Of a stretch of 64,000 nt of DNA, positions 45,485 through 54,968 are shown piece after piece. The number at the start of each line of letters is the position of its first letter. Positions within the stretch are counted from its first letter, which is position 1. Origin of the DNA: Gammaproteobacteria bacterium (GTDB lineage: Bacteria > Pseudomonadota > Gammaproteobacteria > Pseudomonadales > Azotimanducaceae); assembly GCA_004357385.1 (NCBI GenBank), contig SMWF01000019.1, positions 1-64,000 of the forward strand. The letters are read 5' to 3'. The notes under the pieces are model-generated. The model worked only from the letters and a program-made list of their open reading frames with translations. It searched no databases and was not told where the DNA came from. Both the position numbers and the translations under genes were made by a program.

Positions 45485-46977
45485 ACCGCGACACCAGAAC
45501 CATCTTCGAGCTGTCCAGGCCCGGACGAATGGCGACGGCTCAGGTCCCGAAGGTCCCGAAGGCCCCGAAGGCCCCGGCGGCGGTCGAGATGGCCGATATC
45601 CCGGTCAACCTGCGCCGCCCGTCGCGCCCCGGCTTGCCGGAAGTGTCGGAACTGCAGGTTGTGCGCCACTACACCAACCTGTCGCGCAAGAATTTCTCCA
45701 TCGAGAATCAATTCTACCCGCTGGGTTCCTGCACCATGAAGTACAACCCTCGCGGTACTCACCATGCGGCCGCGCAGCCCGGTTTCCCCGGCCGGCACCC
45801 GCTGGCGCCCGCGGCGCACAGCCAGGGCTTTCTCGAGTGTCTGTTCGATCTGCAGGAGATTCTCAAGGACGTTACCGGCATGACCGGCGTGTCGCTGACC
45901 CCCATGGCGGGGGCCCAGGGGGAGTTCGCCGGGGTTGCGATGATCCGTGCCTATCATGAGGCCCGCGGCGATGCGGCCCGCTCGGAAATTCTGATCCCCA
46001 ACGCCGCCCATGGCACCAATCCGGCGACCGCGGTGATGTGTGGGTATGGCGTGCGCGAGGTGCCGTTAACCCCTGACGGCGACGTCGATCTGGACGCCTT
46101 GAAGGCCAGCGTCGGACCACAGACCGCGGGACTGATGATGACCAATCCGTCGACTTGTGGAGTGTTCGACCGGCGCATCGAGGGAATCGCGGCAACGGTT
46201 CACGATGCGGGCGGTCTGCTTTATTACGACGGCGCCAACCTGAATGCGATTCTCGGCAAGGTGAAACCCGGCGACATGGGCTTCGATGTCCTGCACATGA
46301 ACCTGCACAAGACCTTCGCCACACCCCACGGCGGCGGCGGTCCCGGGTCGGGACCGGTGGGAGTGAATGATAAGCTTGCGCCCTATCTCCCCGTGCCGAT
46401 GGTCGGCCGGGATGACGCGGGGGGATTTCGCTGGCTGACCCAGCAGGATGTGCCGGGCAGCATCGGCCGGTTGTCGGCATTCATGGGCAACGCGGGCATC
46501 CTGTTGCGGGCCTTCGCGTATGCACTGATGCTGGGCCGCGAGGGCATGCACCGGGTCGGCGAATTTGCGACGTTGAACGCGAATTACATGGCGGCCCGTC
46601 TGGCGGAGCACGGCTTTGCGCTGGCCTATCCGCAGCGCCGCGCCAGTCACGAATTCGTGATCACCTTCGCAGAACAGGCCAAGACCCTCGGTGTGTCCGC
46701 GATGGACATCGCCAAACGGCTGCTGGACTACGGCTTTCATTCGCCCACCACCTATTTTCCGTTGCTGGTGCCCGAATGCTTTCTGATCGAGCCGACCGAA
46801 ACGGAAACCAAGGAGGAGCTTGACGCGTTCATCGAAGCGCTGGTGGCCATCCTGCGGGAGGCGGAGTCAGACCCGGAACTCGTCCTCAGCGCACCGCAGA
46901 GTCTGCCGGTGAAACGGCTCGACGACGTAAAGGCCGCCCGAGAACTGGACCTGGCATACCGCCCCCCAGGGGAATAA
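45481..46977 (+). CDS. gcvPB: Glycine dehydrogenase subunit 2 (P protein, C-terminal half)
   Basis: GcvPB holds the pyridoxal phosphate site of the split glycine decarboxylase. The 498-residue protein has [13 protein letters not shown], the PLP-Lys in [20 protein letters not shown] and the C-terminal [13 protein letters not shown]. Residues about 22-32 ([11 protein letters not shown]) come from four tandem 9-bp repeats at 45543-45578 and are not a usual part of this family; they lengthen a linker between IFELSRPGR and ADIPVNL. Confidence 0.96.
   Translation: MNRDTRTIFELSRPGRMATAQVPKVPKAPKAPAAVEMADIPVNLRRPSRPGLPEVSELQVVRHYTNLSRKNFSIENQFYPLGSCTMKYNPRGTHHAAAQPGFPGRHPLAPAAHSQGFLECLFDLQEILKDVTGMTGVSLTPMAGAQGEFAGVAMIRAYHEARGDAARSEILIPNAAHGTNPATAVMCGYGVREVPLTPDGDVDLDALKASVGPQTAGLMMTNPSTCGVFDRRIEGIAATVHDAGGLLYYDGANLNAILGKVKPGDMGFDVLHMNLHKTFATPHGGGGPGSGPVGVNDKLAPYLPVPMVGRDDAGGFRWLTQQDVPGSIGRLSAFMGNAGILLRAFAYALMLGREGMHRVGEFATLNANYMAARLAEHGFALAYPQRRASHEFVITFAEQAKTLGVSAMDIAKRLLDYGFHSPTTYFPLLVPECFLIEPTETETKEELDAFIEALVAILREAESDPELVLSAPQSLPVKRLDDVKAARELDLAYRPPGE
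45543..45578 (+). repeat. Four nonamer repeats in the gcvPB N-terminus
   Basis: GGTCCCGAA (45543-45551), GGTCCCGAA (45552-45560), GGCCCCGAA (45561-45569) and GGCCCCGGC (45570-45578) are in tandem and, read in the gcvPB frame, give [11 protein letters not shown]. The first two units are identical to the pilT-pilU repeat at 13174. Sharing one exact 9-mer array in two unrelated genes argues for a dispersed repeat family. Confidence 0.88.
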
Positions 46978-47047
46978 GGCCGAAACTTGAACCCAACTGC
47001 CCGCGGCGGTCCGTCGAGCCTCGGACGTGGCCCCAGGGAAGAGCTGC

Positions 47048-49120
47048 TCAGTCGATGGCGGCCTGCAGGTCCTCCAGCGTGTCTATGGGTAGCGAACAGC
47101 TCAGTCCTCGACACACGAAGGCGGTGGTTCGGTTGCGGGTCTCGGTGCTGACGAGCGACGGCAGGTAGCTGGGTATCGCGCGCGCCTCGTAGGGGATCAG
47201 ATAGCTCTGGCGCCACGGAGTGAATCCTTCACGGCACTTGGCGAGCCACGCTGCGGCGTCCTGGACCGGGCCTCTGACGATCACTAGTTCGGGTTCGTAG
47301 ACGAAACTCTCCAACGCATCGAGCAGGGTGCAATGGGCTGCCGGGTGGCGCTCCAGCGCGGAACGGGTAAAGGCCAGGGTGGCGCTCGCCGCGTCCAGAT
47401 AGCGGCTTTCGCCGAGCAGGTGACCCAGCTGAATCAGGGCCCGGGCCATGGTGCCGTTGCCCGGCGGAATAGCGTCGTCGGTGGTGGGTTTCGGCCGGTA
47501 AATCAGCTGCTCGTGGTCGTGCGCGGTGAAGAAGAACCCGCCGGCTTCCTCGTCATAGAAGTGTTCGAGTGTCGCGTCGATCAGCTCCAGCAGCCATTCG
47601 AAATCGCTGTCGCGCCAGCGCGCGGCCAACAGCACCAGCAAGGCCTCGATCAGGTTCGCATGATCGTCCAGGTAGCCCGGGTGGCCTGAACGACCATTGC
47701 ACCAACTTGCCGTCAATCGTCCGGAAGCCCACAGCTCACTGCGGATGAAGTCGGCGGCCCGCTCGGCCGAGTCGATCCAGGACTGTTCGCCTAGCACCTG
47801 GCCGGCCCTGGCCATTCCCTTGATTGCCAGGCCGTTCCAGGAGGTCAGCACTTTGTTGTCCGTTGCCGGGCGGATCCGCTGCTGGCGCGCGTCCAGCATC
47901 TTTGCCCGGGCTGACGCGAGCAACGCGTCCGCGACGGGACGTTCCAGGCTGAGTCGGTGTACCACCGAGGGCCAGGCGTCATAGCGGTGCAGGTTCCAGC
48001 GTCCCTCGAAGTTGGCCGGTTTGTCGAGCCCGTAGAGGGTTTCGATGACCAGATGCTCCTCCTGCGACAGCAGTTTCCTGACCTCGTCGCGGCGCCACAG
48101 GTAGTACTTGCCTTCCTCGCCCTCCGAGTCGGCATCCATGGCCGCGTAGTAGCCGCCGGCCTCGTCCTGCATCTCGCGGATCAACCAGCCTGCGGTATCA
48201 CGGACCGCCTGTTCGAATAGCAGATCCGGGCTGACGGCGAGTGCATCAGCGTACAACGACAGTAGCAACCCGTTGTCATAGAGCATTTTCTCGAAGTGGG
48301 GAACCATCCACCGGGCGTCGGTCGCGTAGCGGCAGAAACCACCGCCGAGATGGTCGAAGATGCCACCGCGCGCCATGCGCGTGAGGGTCGTCATCACCAT
48401 GTCCAGACCGACCCGATCATGATCGCCGGCGCGCGCCCGATAGGCCCAATGTCGCAATAGTCGTCCCGTGGTCATGGGCATCGGAAACTTGGGCGCCGGG
48501 CTGAATCCGCCGTTCTGGTCGTCGTACTGGTTTGCCAGTGCCTCGCGGGCGCCGTCCAGCACTGCGGGGTCATCGAGTTGCTGCGGGTCCGCGCTGGTCG
48601 GGTTGAGCGCCGTCAGCAGCTCGGCGAGTTTGCCGGTCTGTTGGTTCAGCTCATCGCGCTGTTCGGAGTGCGCGCGTGAAATCCGCAACAGCAGGTCGCC
48701 GAAGCCCGGTAGCTGGTAGCGGGGGCGTTTGGGAAAGTAGGTGCCGCCGAAGAACGGGATCAGCGTGTTGGCGTCCAGAAACATGGTCAATGGCCACCCG
48801 CCGGTCTGTTGCGTGAGGATCTGATGTGCCAACTGGTAGATTTTGTCCAGGTCGGGGCGCTCTTCACGGTCGACCTTGATATTGATGAAGTGTTCGTTCA
48901 TCAGCGCGGCGATGGCGTCGTCCTCGAAGGACTCGTGGGCCATGACGTGGCACCAGTGGCACGCGGAATACCCTATCGACAACAGGATCGGCTTGTCCTG
49001 AGCTTGCGCTTCCGCAAGCGCTTCGGGCCCCCAGGGGTACCAGTCGACCGGGTTGGACGCATGCGCCTTGAGATAAGGACTGGTCTCGTCGTCGAGTCGA
49101 TTTTGCCCTTCCGGCATCAT
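47048..49120 (-). CDS. DUF255 thioredoxin-domain protein (YyaL/spermatogenesis-associated 20 type)
   Basis: A 690-residue cytosolic protein with an N-terminal thioredoxin-like DUF255 domain ([19 protein letters not shown], CxxC in [14 protein letters not shown], and [13 protein letters not shown]) and a long alpha/alpha toroid that resembles N-acylglucosamine 2-epimerases. Function is unknown. ATG 49120 begins [14 protein letters not shown]; the longer frame to 49324 overlaps the divergent rppH and is rejected. It is not in an operon with the gcv genes, from which it is 70 bases away on the other strand. Confidence 0.9.
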   Translation of the reverse strand: MMPEGQNRLDDETSPYLKAHASNPVDWYPWGPEALAEAQAQDKPILLSIGYSACHWCHVMAHESFEDDAIAALMNEHFINIKVDREERPDLDKIYQLAHQILTQQTGGWPLTMFLDANTLIPFFGGTYFPKRPRYQLPGFGDLLLRISRAHSEQRDELNQQTGKLAELLTALNPTSADPQQLDDPAVLDGAREALANQYDDQNGGFSPAPKFPMPMTTGRLLRHWAYRARAGDHDRVGLDMVMTTLTRMARGGIFDHLGGGFCRYATDARWMVPHFEKMLYDNGLLLSLYADALAVSPDLLFEQAVRDTAGWLIREMQDEAGGYYAAMDADSEGEEGKYYLWRRDEVRKLLSQEEHLVIETLYGLDKPANFEGRWNLHRYDAWPSVVHRLSLERPVADALLASARAKMLDARQQRIRPATDNKVLTSWNGLAIKGMARAGQVLGEQSWIDSAERAADFIRSELWASGRLTASWCNGRSGHPGYLDDHANLIEALLVLLAARWRDSDFEWLLELIDATLEHFYDEEAGGFFFTAHDHEQLIYRPKPTTDDAIPPGNGTMARALIQLGHLLGESRYLDAASATLAFTRSALERHPAAHCTLLDALESFVYEPELVIVRGPVQDAAAWLAKCREGFTPWRQSYLIPYEARAIPSYLPSLVSTETRNRTTAFVCRGLSCSLPIDTLEDLQAAID

Positions 49121-49196
49121 GTTGGTCCGATATGAATGTAGCCATGATAGCCTTCGCTTGCGGAGAACGTGATGGGGAACCCGTGATGGGACGGCA

Positions 49197-49688
49197 ATGA
49201 GCGTGGTCGATGCGGACGGTTTCAGACCGAATGTCGGCATAGTGGTGGCCAACGACTGTGGCCAGGTGCTGTGGGCGCGCCGTATCGGCCAGGACGCGTG
49301 GCAGTTCCCCCAGGGTGGAATCAACGATCAGGAGAGTGCCGAAGAGGCTTTGTACCGCGAGCTCAACGAAGAGGTTGGGCTGGACCCCGAGGCGGTGGAG
49401 ATCCTCGCCTGTACCAGCGGCTGGCTGCGCTACCGGTTACCGAAACGCCTGCGCCGGTCCAATTCGAGCCCGGAATTTCTCGGTCAGAAGCAAAAGTGGT
49501 TCCTGCTGCGCATGCTGGGTCGTGATGAGGACGTCTGTGTGCACCGCGGTGACAAGCCGGAGTTCGATCATTGGCGTTGGGTCAGCTACTGGTATCCCGT
49601 GGGTCAAGTGGTGGCGTTCAAACGGGACGTCTATCGGCGGGCGCTCCGGGAGCTCGCACCACGGCTGGTGGTCCGCGAACCCGGCTGA
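49197..49688 (+). CDS. rppH: RNA pyrophosphohydrolase
   Basis: RppH removes pyrophosphate from mRNA 5' ends and starts RNase E decay. The 163-residue Nudix protein begins [13 protein letters not shown] and has the Nudix box ([22 protein letters not shown]) and [12 protein letters not shown]. It lies 15 bases before ptsP, the conserved rppH-ptsP pair. Confidence 0.96.
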   Translation: MSVVDADGFRPNVGIVVANDCGQVLWARRIGQDAWQFPQGGINDQESAEEALYRELNEEVGLDPEAVEILACTSGWLRYRLPKRLRRSNSSPEFLGQKQKWFLLRMLGRDEDVCVHRGDKPEFDHWRWVSYWYPVGQVVAFKRDVYRRALRELAPRLVVREPG

Positions 49689-49703
49689 GCCGCGGGATGA
49701 GTC

Positions 49704-51989
49704 ATGCTCGAAACGCTGCGTAACATTGTCCAGGACGTAAACGCCGCCCCCGACTTCCAGCGTAGGTTGGACATCATCGTGAGTCGGGTCAAGGAAGCGA
49801 TGGGCACCGAGGTGTGTTCCATCTATCTGATGAACCCGGCGCGTACGCACTACATGTTCGTTGCCACGGAGGGGCTCAACATCGAGGCCGTAGGAAACGT
49901 CCGACTGGCGATCGACGAAGGGCTCGTCGGAGTGGTTGGACGGCGTGCTGAACCCATCAATCTAGAAGACGCGACCACGCATTCGCAGTTCCACTACCTG
50001 CCCGAAATCGGTGAAGAAAGATTCCATGCGTTCCTCGGCGTGCCGATCATCCATCACCGCCGCAACCTGGGCGTGATGGTGGTTCAGCAGAGCGAGAGTC
50101 GTCGTTTCGACGAGAGCGAAGAGGCCTTTCTGGTGACGCTGTCGGCGCAACTGGCCGGCATTATCGCGCATGCCGAGGCGACCGGTGAGATTGCCCATCT
50201 TGGCCAGGATGACCACGAACTGCGTGATCTTCGCTTCGTTGGGGTGCCGGGTGCGCCGGGCATCGTGGTGGGCGACGCGGTGGTGGTTCAACCGACTGCC
50301 GATCTGAATGCCGTTCCGGATCGCGAAGTCGAAAACGTGATGGTTGAGCTTGCGGTGTTTGATCGCGCGATCAACGCGATTCGTACGCAAATCAGGCAGA
50401 TCGGGGAGCAACTCGCGACAAGCCTGCCGCCCCAGGAGCTGGCGCTGTTCGACGCGTATCTGCACATGCTCGACGATGACGCCCTCGCCGGCGACGTCCG
50501 GGACGAGATCCGCAAGGGTCAGTGGTCCCAGGGGGCGCTACGTCACGTGATTCAGGAGCATGTGCGTAATTTCGAACGGATGGAAGATTCGTACATCCGT
50601 GAGCGCGCCGCCGACGTTCGCGAGCTCGGCCAGCGTGTGCTGGCCAATCTGCAGGACATACGCCAGAAGAAGACCCACTTCCCGGAAAACACCATTCTGG
50701 TAGCCCAGGAGGTCACGCCGGCCATGATGTCGGAGATCCCAACGGAGCGTTTGAAGGGGATCGTGTCCATGCAGGGAACTGGAAACTCGCATGTTGCGAT
50801 CCTGGCGCGCGCACTGGACATTCCGACCGTGATGGGTGCGGTCGATCTGCCGCTGTTTTCTGTGGAGAACCGGACTCTGATCGTCGATGGATACTTCGGT
50901 CAGACTTTTCTGAATCCGACCCCGAAGCTGCTGGATCACTATGCGTCGCTCATGGCGGAGGAGCGGGAGTTCGCGCAGGAGTTGGAAGAATTCAAGGACC
51001 TGCCGAGCGTCACCACGGACGGCCATGAGGTGGTCCTGTGGGTGAACATCGGTCTGATTGGCGATGTCTCGCGCGCGCTCGATCGCGGCGCCCAAGGGAT
51101 TGGGCTTTTTCGTACCGAGGTGCCATTCCAGACGCTGGACCGGTTCCCCACAGAAGAGGAGCAACGCGTTATCTACCGGGAGCACATGGAAGCCTTCAGC
51201 CCGCTGCCGGTCACCATGCGCACCCTGGACATCGGCGGTGACAAGCCGCTGCCGTACTTTGAGATCCAGGAAGACAACCCGTTTCTAGGCTGGCGTGGAA
51301 TTCGCGTCACCCTCGACCACCCGGAGATCTTCATGGCCCAGGTGCGCGCAATGATCAAGGCGAACGCGGGTCTCGAGGGCGAACTGCGCATCATGCTGCC
51401 GATGATCTCCAACGTCGGCGAGGTGGATGAGGCGAAGGTGCTGGTGAACCGCGCCTACACGGAAGTGGTCGAGGAGGGAGTCGTAGTCGACCGACCGCAG
51501 ATCGGCGTGATGATCGAGGTGCCTGCCGCCGTGTACCAGGCCCGGGAGCTGGCGAAGCGGGTCGATTTCCTCGCCGTGGGTTCCAACGACCTGACGCAAT
51601 ACATGCTCGCCGTTGATCGCAACAACCCGCGCGTCGCCGAGCTTTACAACGAGACCCACCCTGCAGTGCTCCATGCGCTTAGAGAAGTGGTTGTCGCCGG
51701 CCACGCGGAAGACAAAATTGTGGGCATTTGCGGAGAGCTGGCGGGCACTCCGCACGGTGCGGTGTTGTGTATTGCCATGGGTTTCGACATCCTGTCGATG
51801 AGTTCGCCCAGCCTGCTCAAAGTCAAGTGGGTGGTTCGGAACATCTCCCGGATGACGGCCATGCGGATGCTCGTGAAGGTGCTGAAAATGCACACAGCGG
51901 ACGAGATTAACGATTTCATGCACCGTTCACTGATCGAAGCGGGCCTCGGGCGGGTGATTCCGAGTTACCGGGGGCCTGACGCCGTGTGA
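49704..51989 (+). CDS. ptsP: PTS-Ntr phosphotransferase EI (PtsP)
   Basis: PtsP passes phosphate from PEP to NPr (PtsO) in the nitrogen PTS that controls metabolism and potassium. The 761-residue protein has an N-terminal GAF domain (about 1-165), an EI N-terminal HPr-binding part, the phospho-His site GTGNSHVAILARALDIPTVMG and the PEP-binding barrel with DIGGDKPLPYF, NPFLGWRGIR, GVMIEVPAA, GSNDLTQYMLAVDRNN and the Cys loop GICGELAG. It converges on the NRDE gene with 16 bases between. Confidence 0.97.
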   Translation: MLETLRNIVQDVNAAPDFQRRLDIIVSRVKEAMGTEVCSIYLMNPARTHYMFVATEGLNIEAVGNVRLAIDEGLVGVVGRRAEPINLEDATTHSQFHYLPEIGEERFHAFLGVPIIHHRRNLGVMVVQQSESRRFDESEEAFLVTLSAQLAGIIAHAEATGEIAHLGQDDHELRDLRFVGVPGAPGIVVGDAVVVQPTADLNAVPDREVENVMVELAVFDRAINAIRTQIRQIGEQLATSLPPQELALFDAYLHMLDDDALAGDVRDEIRKGQWSQGALRHVIQEHVRNFERMEDSYIRERAADVRELGQRVLANLQDIRQKKTHFPENTILVAQEVTPAMMSEIPTERLKGIVSMQGTGNSHVAILARALDIPTVMGAVDLPLFSVENRTLIVDGYFGQTFLNPTPKLLDHYASLMAEEREFAQELEEFKDLPSVTTDGHEVVLWVNIGLIGDVSRALDRGAQGIGLFRTEVPFQTLDRFPTEEEQRVIYREHMEAFSPLPVTMRTLDIGGDKPLPYFEIQEDNPFLGWRGIRVTLDHPEIFMAQVRAMIKANAGLEGELRIMLPMISNVGEVDEAKVLVNRAYTEVVEEGVVVDRPQIGVMIEVPAAVYQARELAKRVDFLAVGSNDLTQYMLAVDRNNPRVAELYNETHPAVLHALREVVVAGHAEDKIVGICGELAGTPHGAVLCIAMGFDILSMSSPSLLKVKWVVRNISRMTAMRMLVKVLKMHTADEINDFMHRSLIEAGLGRVIPSYRGPDAV

Positions 51990-52005
51990 ATGCCCAGCTT
52001 GAGGG

Positions 52006-52773
52006 TCAGCGGGATACTTTGTCGATGGCGAAGGTTGAATCGAAGCGCTCGCCCGGCAGGCCGTGTGCGTTGAAATTCTGCTCGGTGAACCGAACCTGGT
52101 CGTGCGTGAGCACGAGCGCTGTGCTGGCCCGGGTGCCGTACCTGTCGCTGGCGATGAAGCATGGCGCCGCGCGACGTTCGAACTCGATTTCGTTGCCGCG
52201 CTTGGGGAGGTGTTCGTCGGCGGGGACGCATCGGTCGCCGAGTAGCTCCAGCAATGCGTCCTGTTCGGGTATGTCGTGACCGCCGGCGAGATCGGCCAGG
52301 GCGTTGCGGCCGAGCAGCACCTTGGGCCAATCGCAGTTCAGCTCCACGTTTGCCAGGCCGTGTATGCCGGGTTCGACCCGATGGGTTTCAGCGCGGTTGG
52401 ACACGCAGACCAGCTCGGTGCCGTCGAACAGCAACAGGCTGAAGCCGCGATAGCGGCTGCCGGTGATGGTTCGCGCGTAGTCCATGGCCGAGCTATCCGC
52501 GTGCAGGAATCCCGCAGTGAGTTCACCGCGTGATCCGGGTGGCAACTGGGCGGGCGGCTCCTCGGCGAAGTTCGTGACGGCGGCGAACCGCCCACGCACG
52601 TCGACCCCCAACCAGGTACCGCCGGCCTGCAGATCGCGCCCCGCGAGGATCGTTGGTGAAGTGGGCCAGAATCGTGCGGCTTCGGTCGGGCGCGCGTAGA
52701 ATTCGTCGCGGTTGGCCGCAACGATCAGCAGCGCGTCGGCTCGAACTCGATAGGCAAACAGGATCAAACACAT
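52006..52773 (-). CDS. NRDE family protein
   Basis: A 255-residue member of the NRDE (TANGO2-like) family, an N-terminal-nucleophile-type fold of unknown reaction. The family signature is visible as MCLILFAYRV then AANRDEFYARP, LAGRDLQAGGTWLGVD and VTNF. It has no signal peptide. It diverges from lgt (56 bases) and converges on ptsP. Confidence 0.9.
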   Translation of the reverse strand: MCLILFAYRVRADALLIVAANRDEFYARPTEAARFWPTSPTILAGRDLQAGGTWLGVDVRGRFAAVTNFAEEPPAQLPPGSRGELTAGFLHADSSAMDYARTITGSRYRGFSLLLFDGTELVCVSNRAETHRVEPGIHGLANVELNCDWPKVLLGRNALADLAGGHDIPEQDALLELLGDRCVPADEHLPKRGNEIEFERRAAPCFIASDRYGTRASTALVLTHDQVRFTEQNFNAHGLPGERFDSTFAIDKVSR

Positions 52774-52828
52774 AGGGATTGCTGGGGCGCTGCAAATCGG
52801 CGGCCGATTCTAGCAGCGCGGAGCGTTT

Positions 52829-53656
52829 ATGCACTACCCCACCATCGATCCGATCATATTCTCCTTTGGGCCCGTTGCCATTCGCTGGTATGGCCTTGCC
52901 TATCTGGCGGCGTTCGGGTGTGCCTGGTGGCTTGGGCAGCGCCGAGCCGACCCTGCAGGCTGGACGCATCAACAGGTTTCGGACCTGGTGTTTTACGGTG
53001 CGCTTGGCGCGGTCCTGGGCGGACGGGTCGGTTACGTGCTGTTCTATGGTTTCGAGCGGCTATTGACGGACCCGCTGTGGTTGATTCGGTTCTGGGATGG
53101 CGGTATGTCGTTCCATGGCGGGCTGTTGGGCGCGCTGGCGGCATTGTGGTGGTTTGGCCGTGCGTCTGGCCGCGGCTTTTTTCAGATGACAGACTTCGCT
53201 GCGCCACTGGTGCCGACGGGTCTCGGCTTCGGCCGGCTTGGCAACTTTGCCAACATGGAACTGCCCGGTCGGGCCACGGATTCGATATTCGGAATGATCT
53301 ACCCATGCGGAGCTGACACGATCCGGCGCATCGACCCGCTCTGCACGGGCCAATGGGAGGAGTTCGCGCGGCACCCATCGCCGCTGTATCAGGCGTTCGC
53401 AGAGGGCCTCGTCTTGTTCCTGATTGTCTGGTTGTACACGGCGAAGCCGCGGCCGACGGGTGGTGCGTCGGGGGTGTTCCTCGTCGGCTATGGATGCATG
53501 CGCTTCAGCACCGAATTTGCGCGCGAGCCCGACGCCCATCTCGGTTTCATCGCCTTCGACTGGCTCACGATGGGGCAGCTGTTGTCGCTCCCCATGGTGG
53601 CATTTGGTATCTTCCTCATCTGGTGGGCGAGCACTCGGATGGCTGAGAAATCATGA
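52829..53656 (+). CDS. lgt: Prolipoprotein diacylglyceryl transferase
   Basis: Lgt attaches diacylglycerol to the Cys of the lipobox, the first step of lipoprotein maturation in the inner membrane. The 275-residue polytopic protein has [32 protein letters not shown], and the signature [17 protein letters not shown]. The motif has NxE as NME where NGE is usual. Its stop overlaps the thyA start (ATGA). Confidence 0.96.
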   Translation: MHYPTIDPIIFSFGPVAIRWYGLAYLAAFGCAWWLGQRRADPAGWTHQQVSDLVFYGALGAVLGGRVGYVLFYGFERLLTDPLWLIRFWDGGMSFHGGLLGALAALWWFGRASGRGFFQMTDFAAPLVPTGLGFGRLGNFANMELPGRATDSIFGMIYPCGADTIRRIDPLCTGQWEEFARHPSPLYQAFAEGLVLFLIVWLYTAKPRPTGGASGVFLVGYGCMRFSTEFAREPDAHLGFIAFDWLTMGQLLSLPMVAFGIFLIWWASTRMAEKS

Positions 53657-54462
53657 AGCAATATCTCGATCTGATGCGTCGCGTTCGTGGCACGGGCGTG
53701 TTCAGGGATGATCGCACGGGCACCGGAACCTACAGTGTGTTCGGCCACCAGATGCGCTTCGATCTGCGCGACACGTTCCCGCTGGTGACCACTAAGAAGG
53801 TGTTCATGAAAGGCATCATCCACGAGTTGTTGTGGTTCCTTAAGGGCAGCACCAACATCCGGTACCTGCAGGAACATGGGGTGCGGATCTGGGATGAGTG
53901 GGCCGATGAAAACGGCGAGCTCGGGCCGGTGTACGGCTCACAGTGGCGCAGCTGGCCGACGGCCGACGGCCGAACGATCGACCAGATTTCGCGGGTGGTC
54001 GAGGACATCAAACGCACCCCGGATTCGCGTCGGCTGATCGTCAGCGCCTGGAATGTCGCTGAGGTGGACGATATGGCGTTGCCACCGTGTCATACACTGT
54101 TTCAGTTTTACGTGGCGCCCGCTGCGGAGGGCCCCAGACAGCTCTCCTGTCAGCTCTACCAGCGCAGCGCCGATGTCTTTCTGGGTGTACCGTTCAACAT
54201 CGCCTCTTATGCGCTGTTGACGCTGATGATCGCGCAGGTCACGGGATTGCAGCCGGGCGAGTTCGTCCACACCCTGGGGGATGCACACCTGTACGCAAAT
54301 CATCTCGATCAGGCGGACGAACAGCTGGCGCGCCTGCCAATGCCACTGCCCAGGATGCAGCTGCGCGAAGGCGTGACCGACCTGTCGGATTTCCAATACG
54401 CTGATTTCCAACTCGAGAACTACCGCAGCCATCCGCCCATCAAAGCGCCTATAGCGGTCTGA
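53653..54462 (+). CDS. thyA: Thymidylate synthase
   Basis: ThyA makes dTMP from dUMP with methylene-THF as donor and reductant. The 269-residue protein has [23 protein letters not shown], the nucleophile Cys in [13 protein letters not shown] and [25 protein letters not shown]. It overlaps lgt by four bases and folA by one (TGATG), so lgt-thyA-folA is a coupled operon and the dihydrofolate produced is handed to FolA. Confidence 0.98.
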   Translation: MKQYLDLMRRVRGTGVFRDDRTGTGTYSVFGHQMRFDLRDTFPLVTTKKVFMKGIIHELLWFLKGSTNIRYLQEHGVRIWDEWADENGELGPVYGSQWRSWPTADGRTIDQISRVVEDIKRTPDSRRLIVSAWNVAEVDDMALPPCHTLFQFYVAPAAEGPRQLSCQLYQRSADVFLGVPFNIASYALLTLMIAQVTGLQPGEFVHTLGDAHLYANHLDQADEQLARLPMPLPRMQLREGVTDLSDFQYADFQLENYRSHPPIKAPIAV

Positions 54463-54968
54463 TGCGCCTGGCGCTGATCTGGGCGATGTCCCGCAATCGG
54501 GTCATTGGAGCGGGTGGCGGGTTACCCTGGCGCCTGCCGGACGAGATGCGTCACTTTCAGCGAACCACGCGAGACAAGCCGGTAATTATGGGTCGACGGA
54601 CGTTTGCCACCATGGCGGAGCCGTTGCCACGGCGCAGCAACATCGTCTTGACCCGGTCGCCCGACTTTTCGCATGCCGGGGTTGAGGTGGTCCACGATTT
54701 GGCGGGCGCGCTGGCGGTTGCTTCGAAGATCTGTGCCAGGGACAACTGTGATGAAGCGGTGGTCATTGGCGGTGCCGAGGTGTACGCGCTTGCGCTGCCG
54801 GTGGCGGACCGCCTCTATCAGACTGTCATCGACGCGGAATTCGAGGGCGACGTGTACTTCCCGGAGTACCCCGAGGACGATTGGCTGGAACTCGAACGGC
54901 ATCCGCACCCCGTGGATGAGCGGCATCCGTACCGCTACACGACTCACGTGCTGGAGCGGGCAGTTTGA
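54462..54968 (+). CDS. folA: Dihydrofolate reductase
   Basis: FolA regenerates tetrahydrofolate after thymidylate synthesis and is the trimethoprim target. The 168-residue protein has IWAMSRNRVIGAGGGLPWRLPDEMRHF, the catalytic Asp in LPDEM, MGRRTFATM and VIGGAEVYALAL. It follows thyA directly. Its stop overlaps the TTG start proposed for the downstream peptidase. Confidence 0.97.
   Translation: MRLALIWAMSRNRVIGAGGGLPWRLPDEMRHFQRTTRDKPVIMGRRTFATMAEPLPRRSNIVLTRSPDFSHAGVEVVHDLAGALAVASKICARDNCDEAVVIGGAEVYALALPVADRLYQTVIDAEFEGDVYFPEYPEDDWLELERHPHPVDERHPYRYTTHVLERAV

Noticed and set aside
49121-49324. In-frame N-terminal extension of the DUF255 gene
   Set aside because: It overlaps the divergent rppH start region and has no family homology; ATG 49120 fits homologs.
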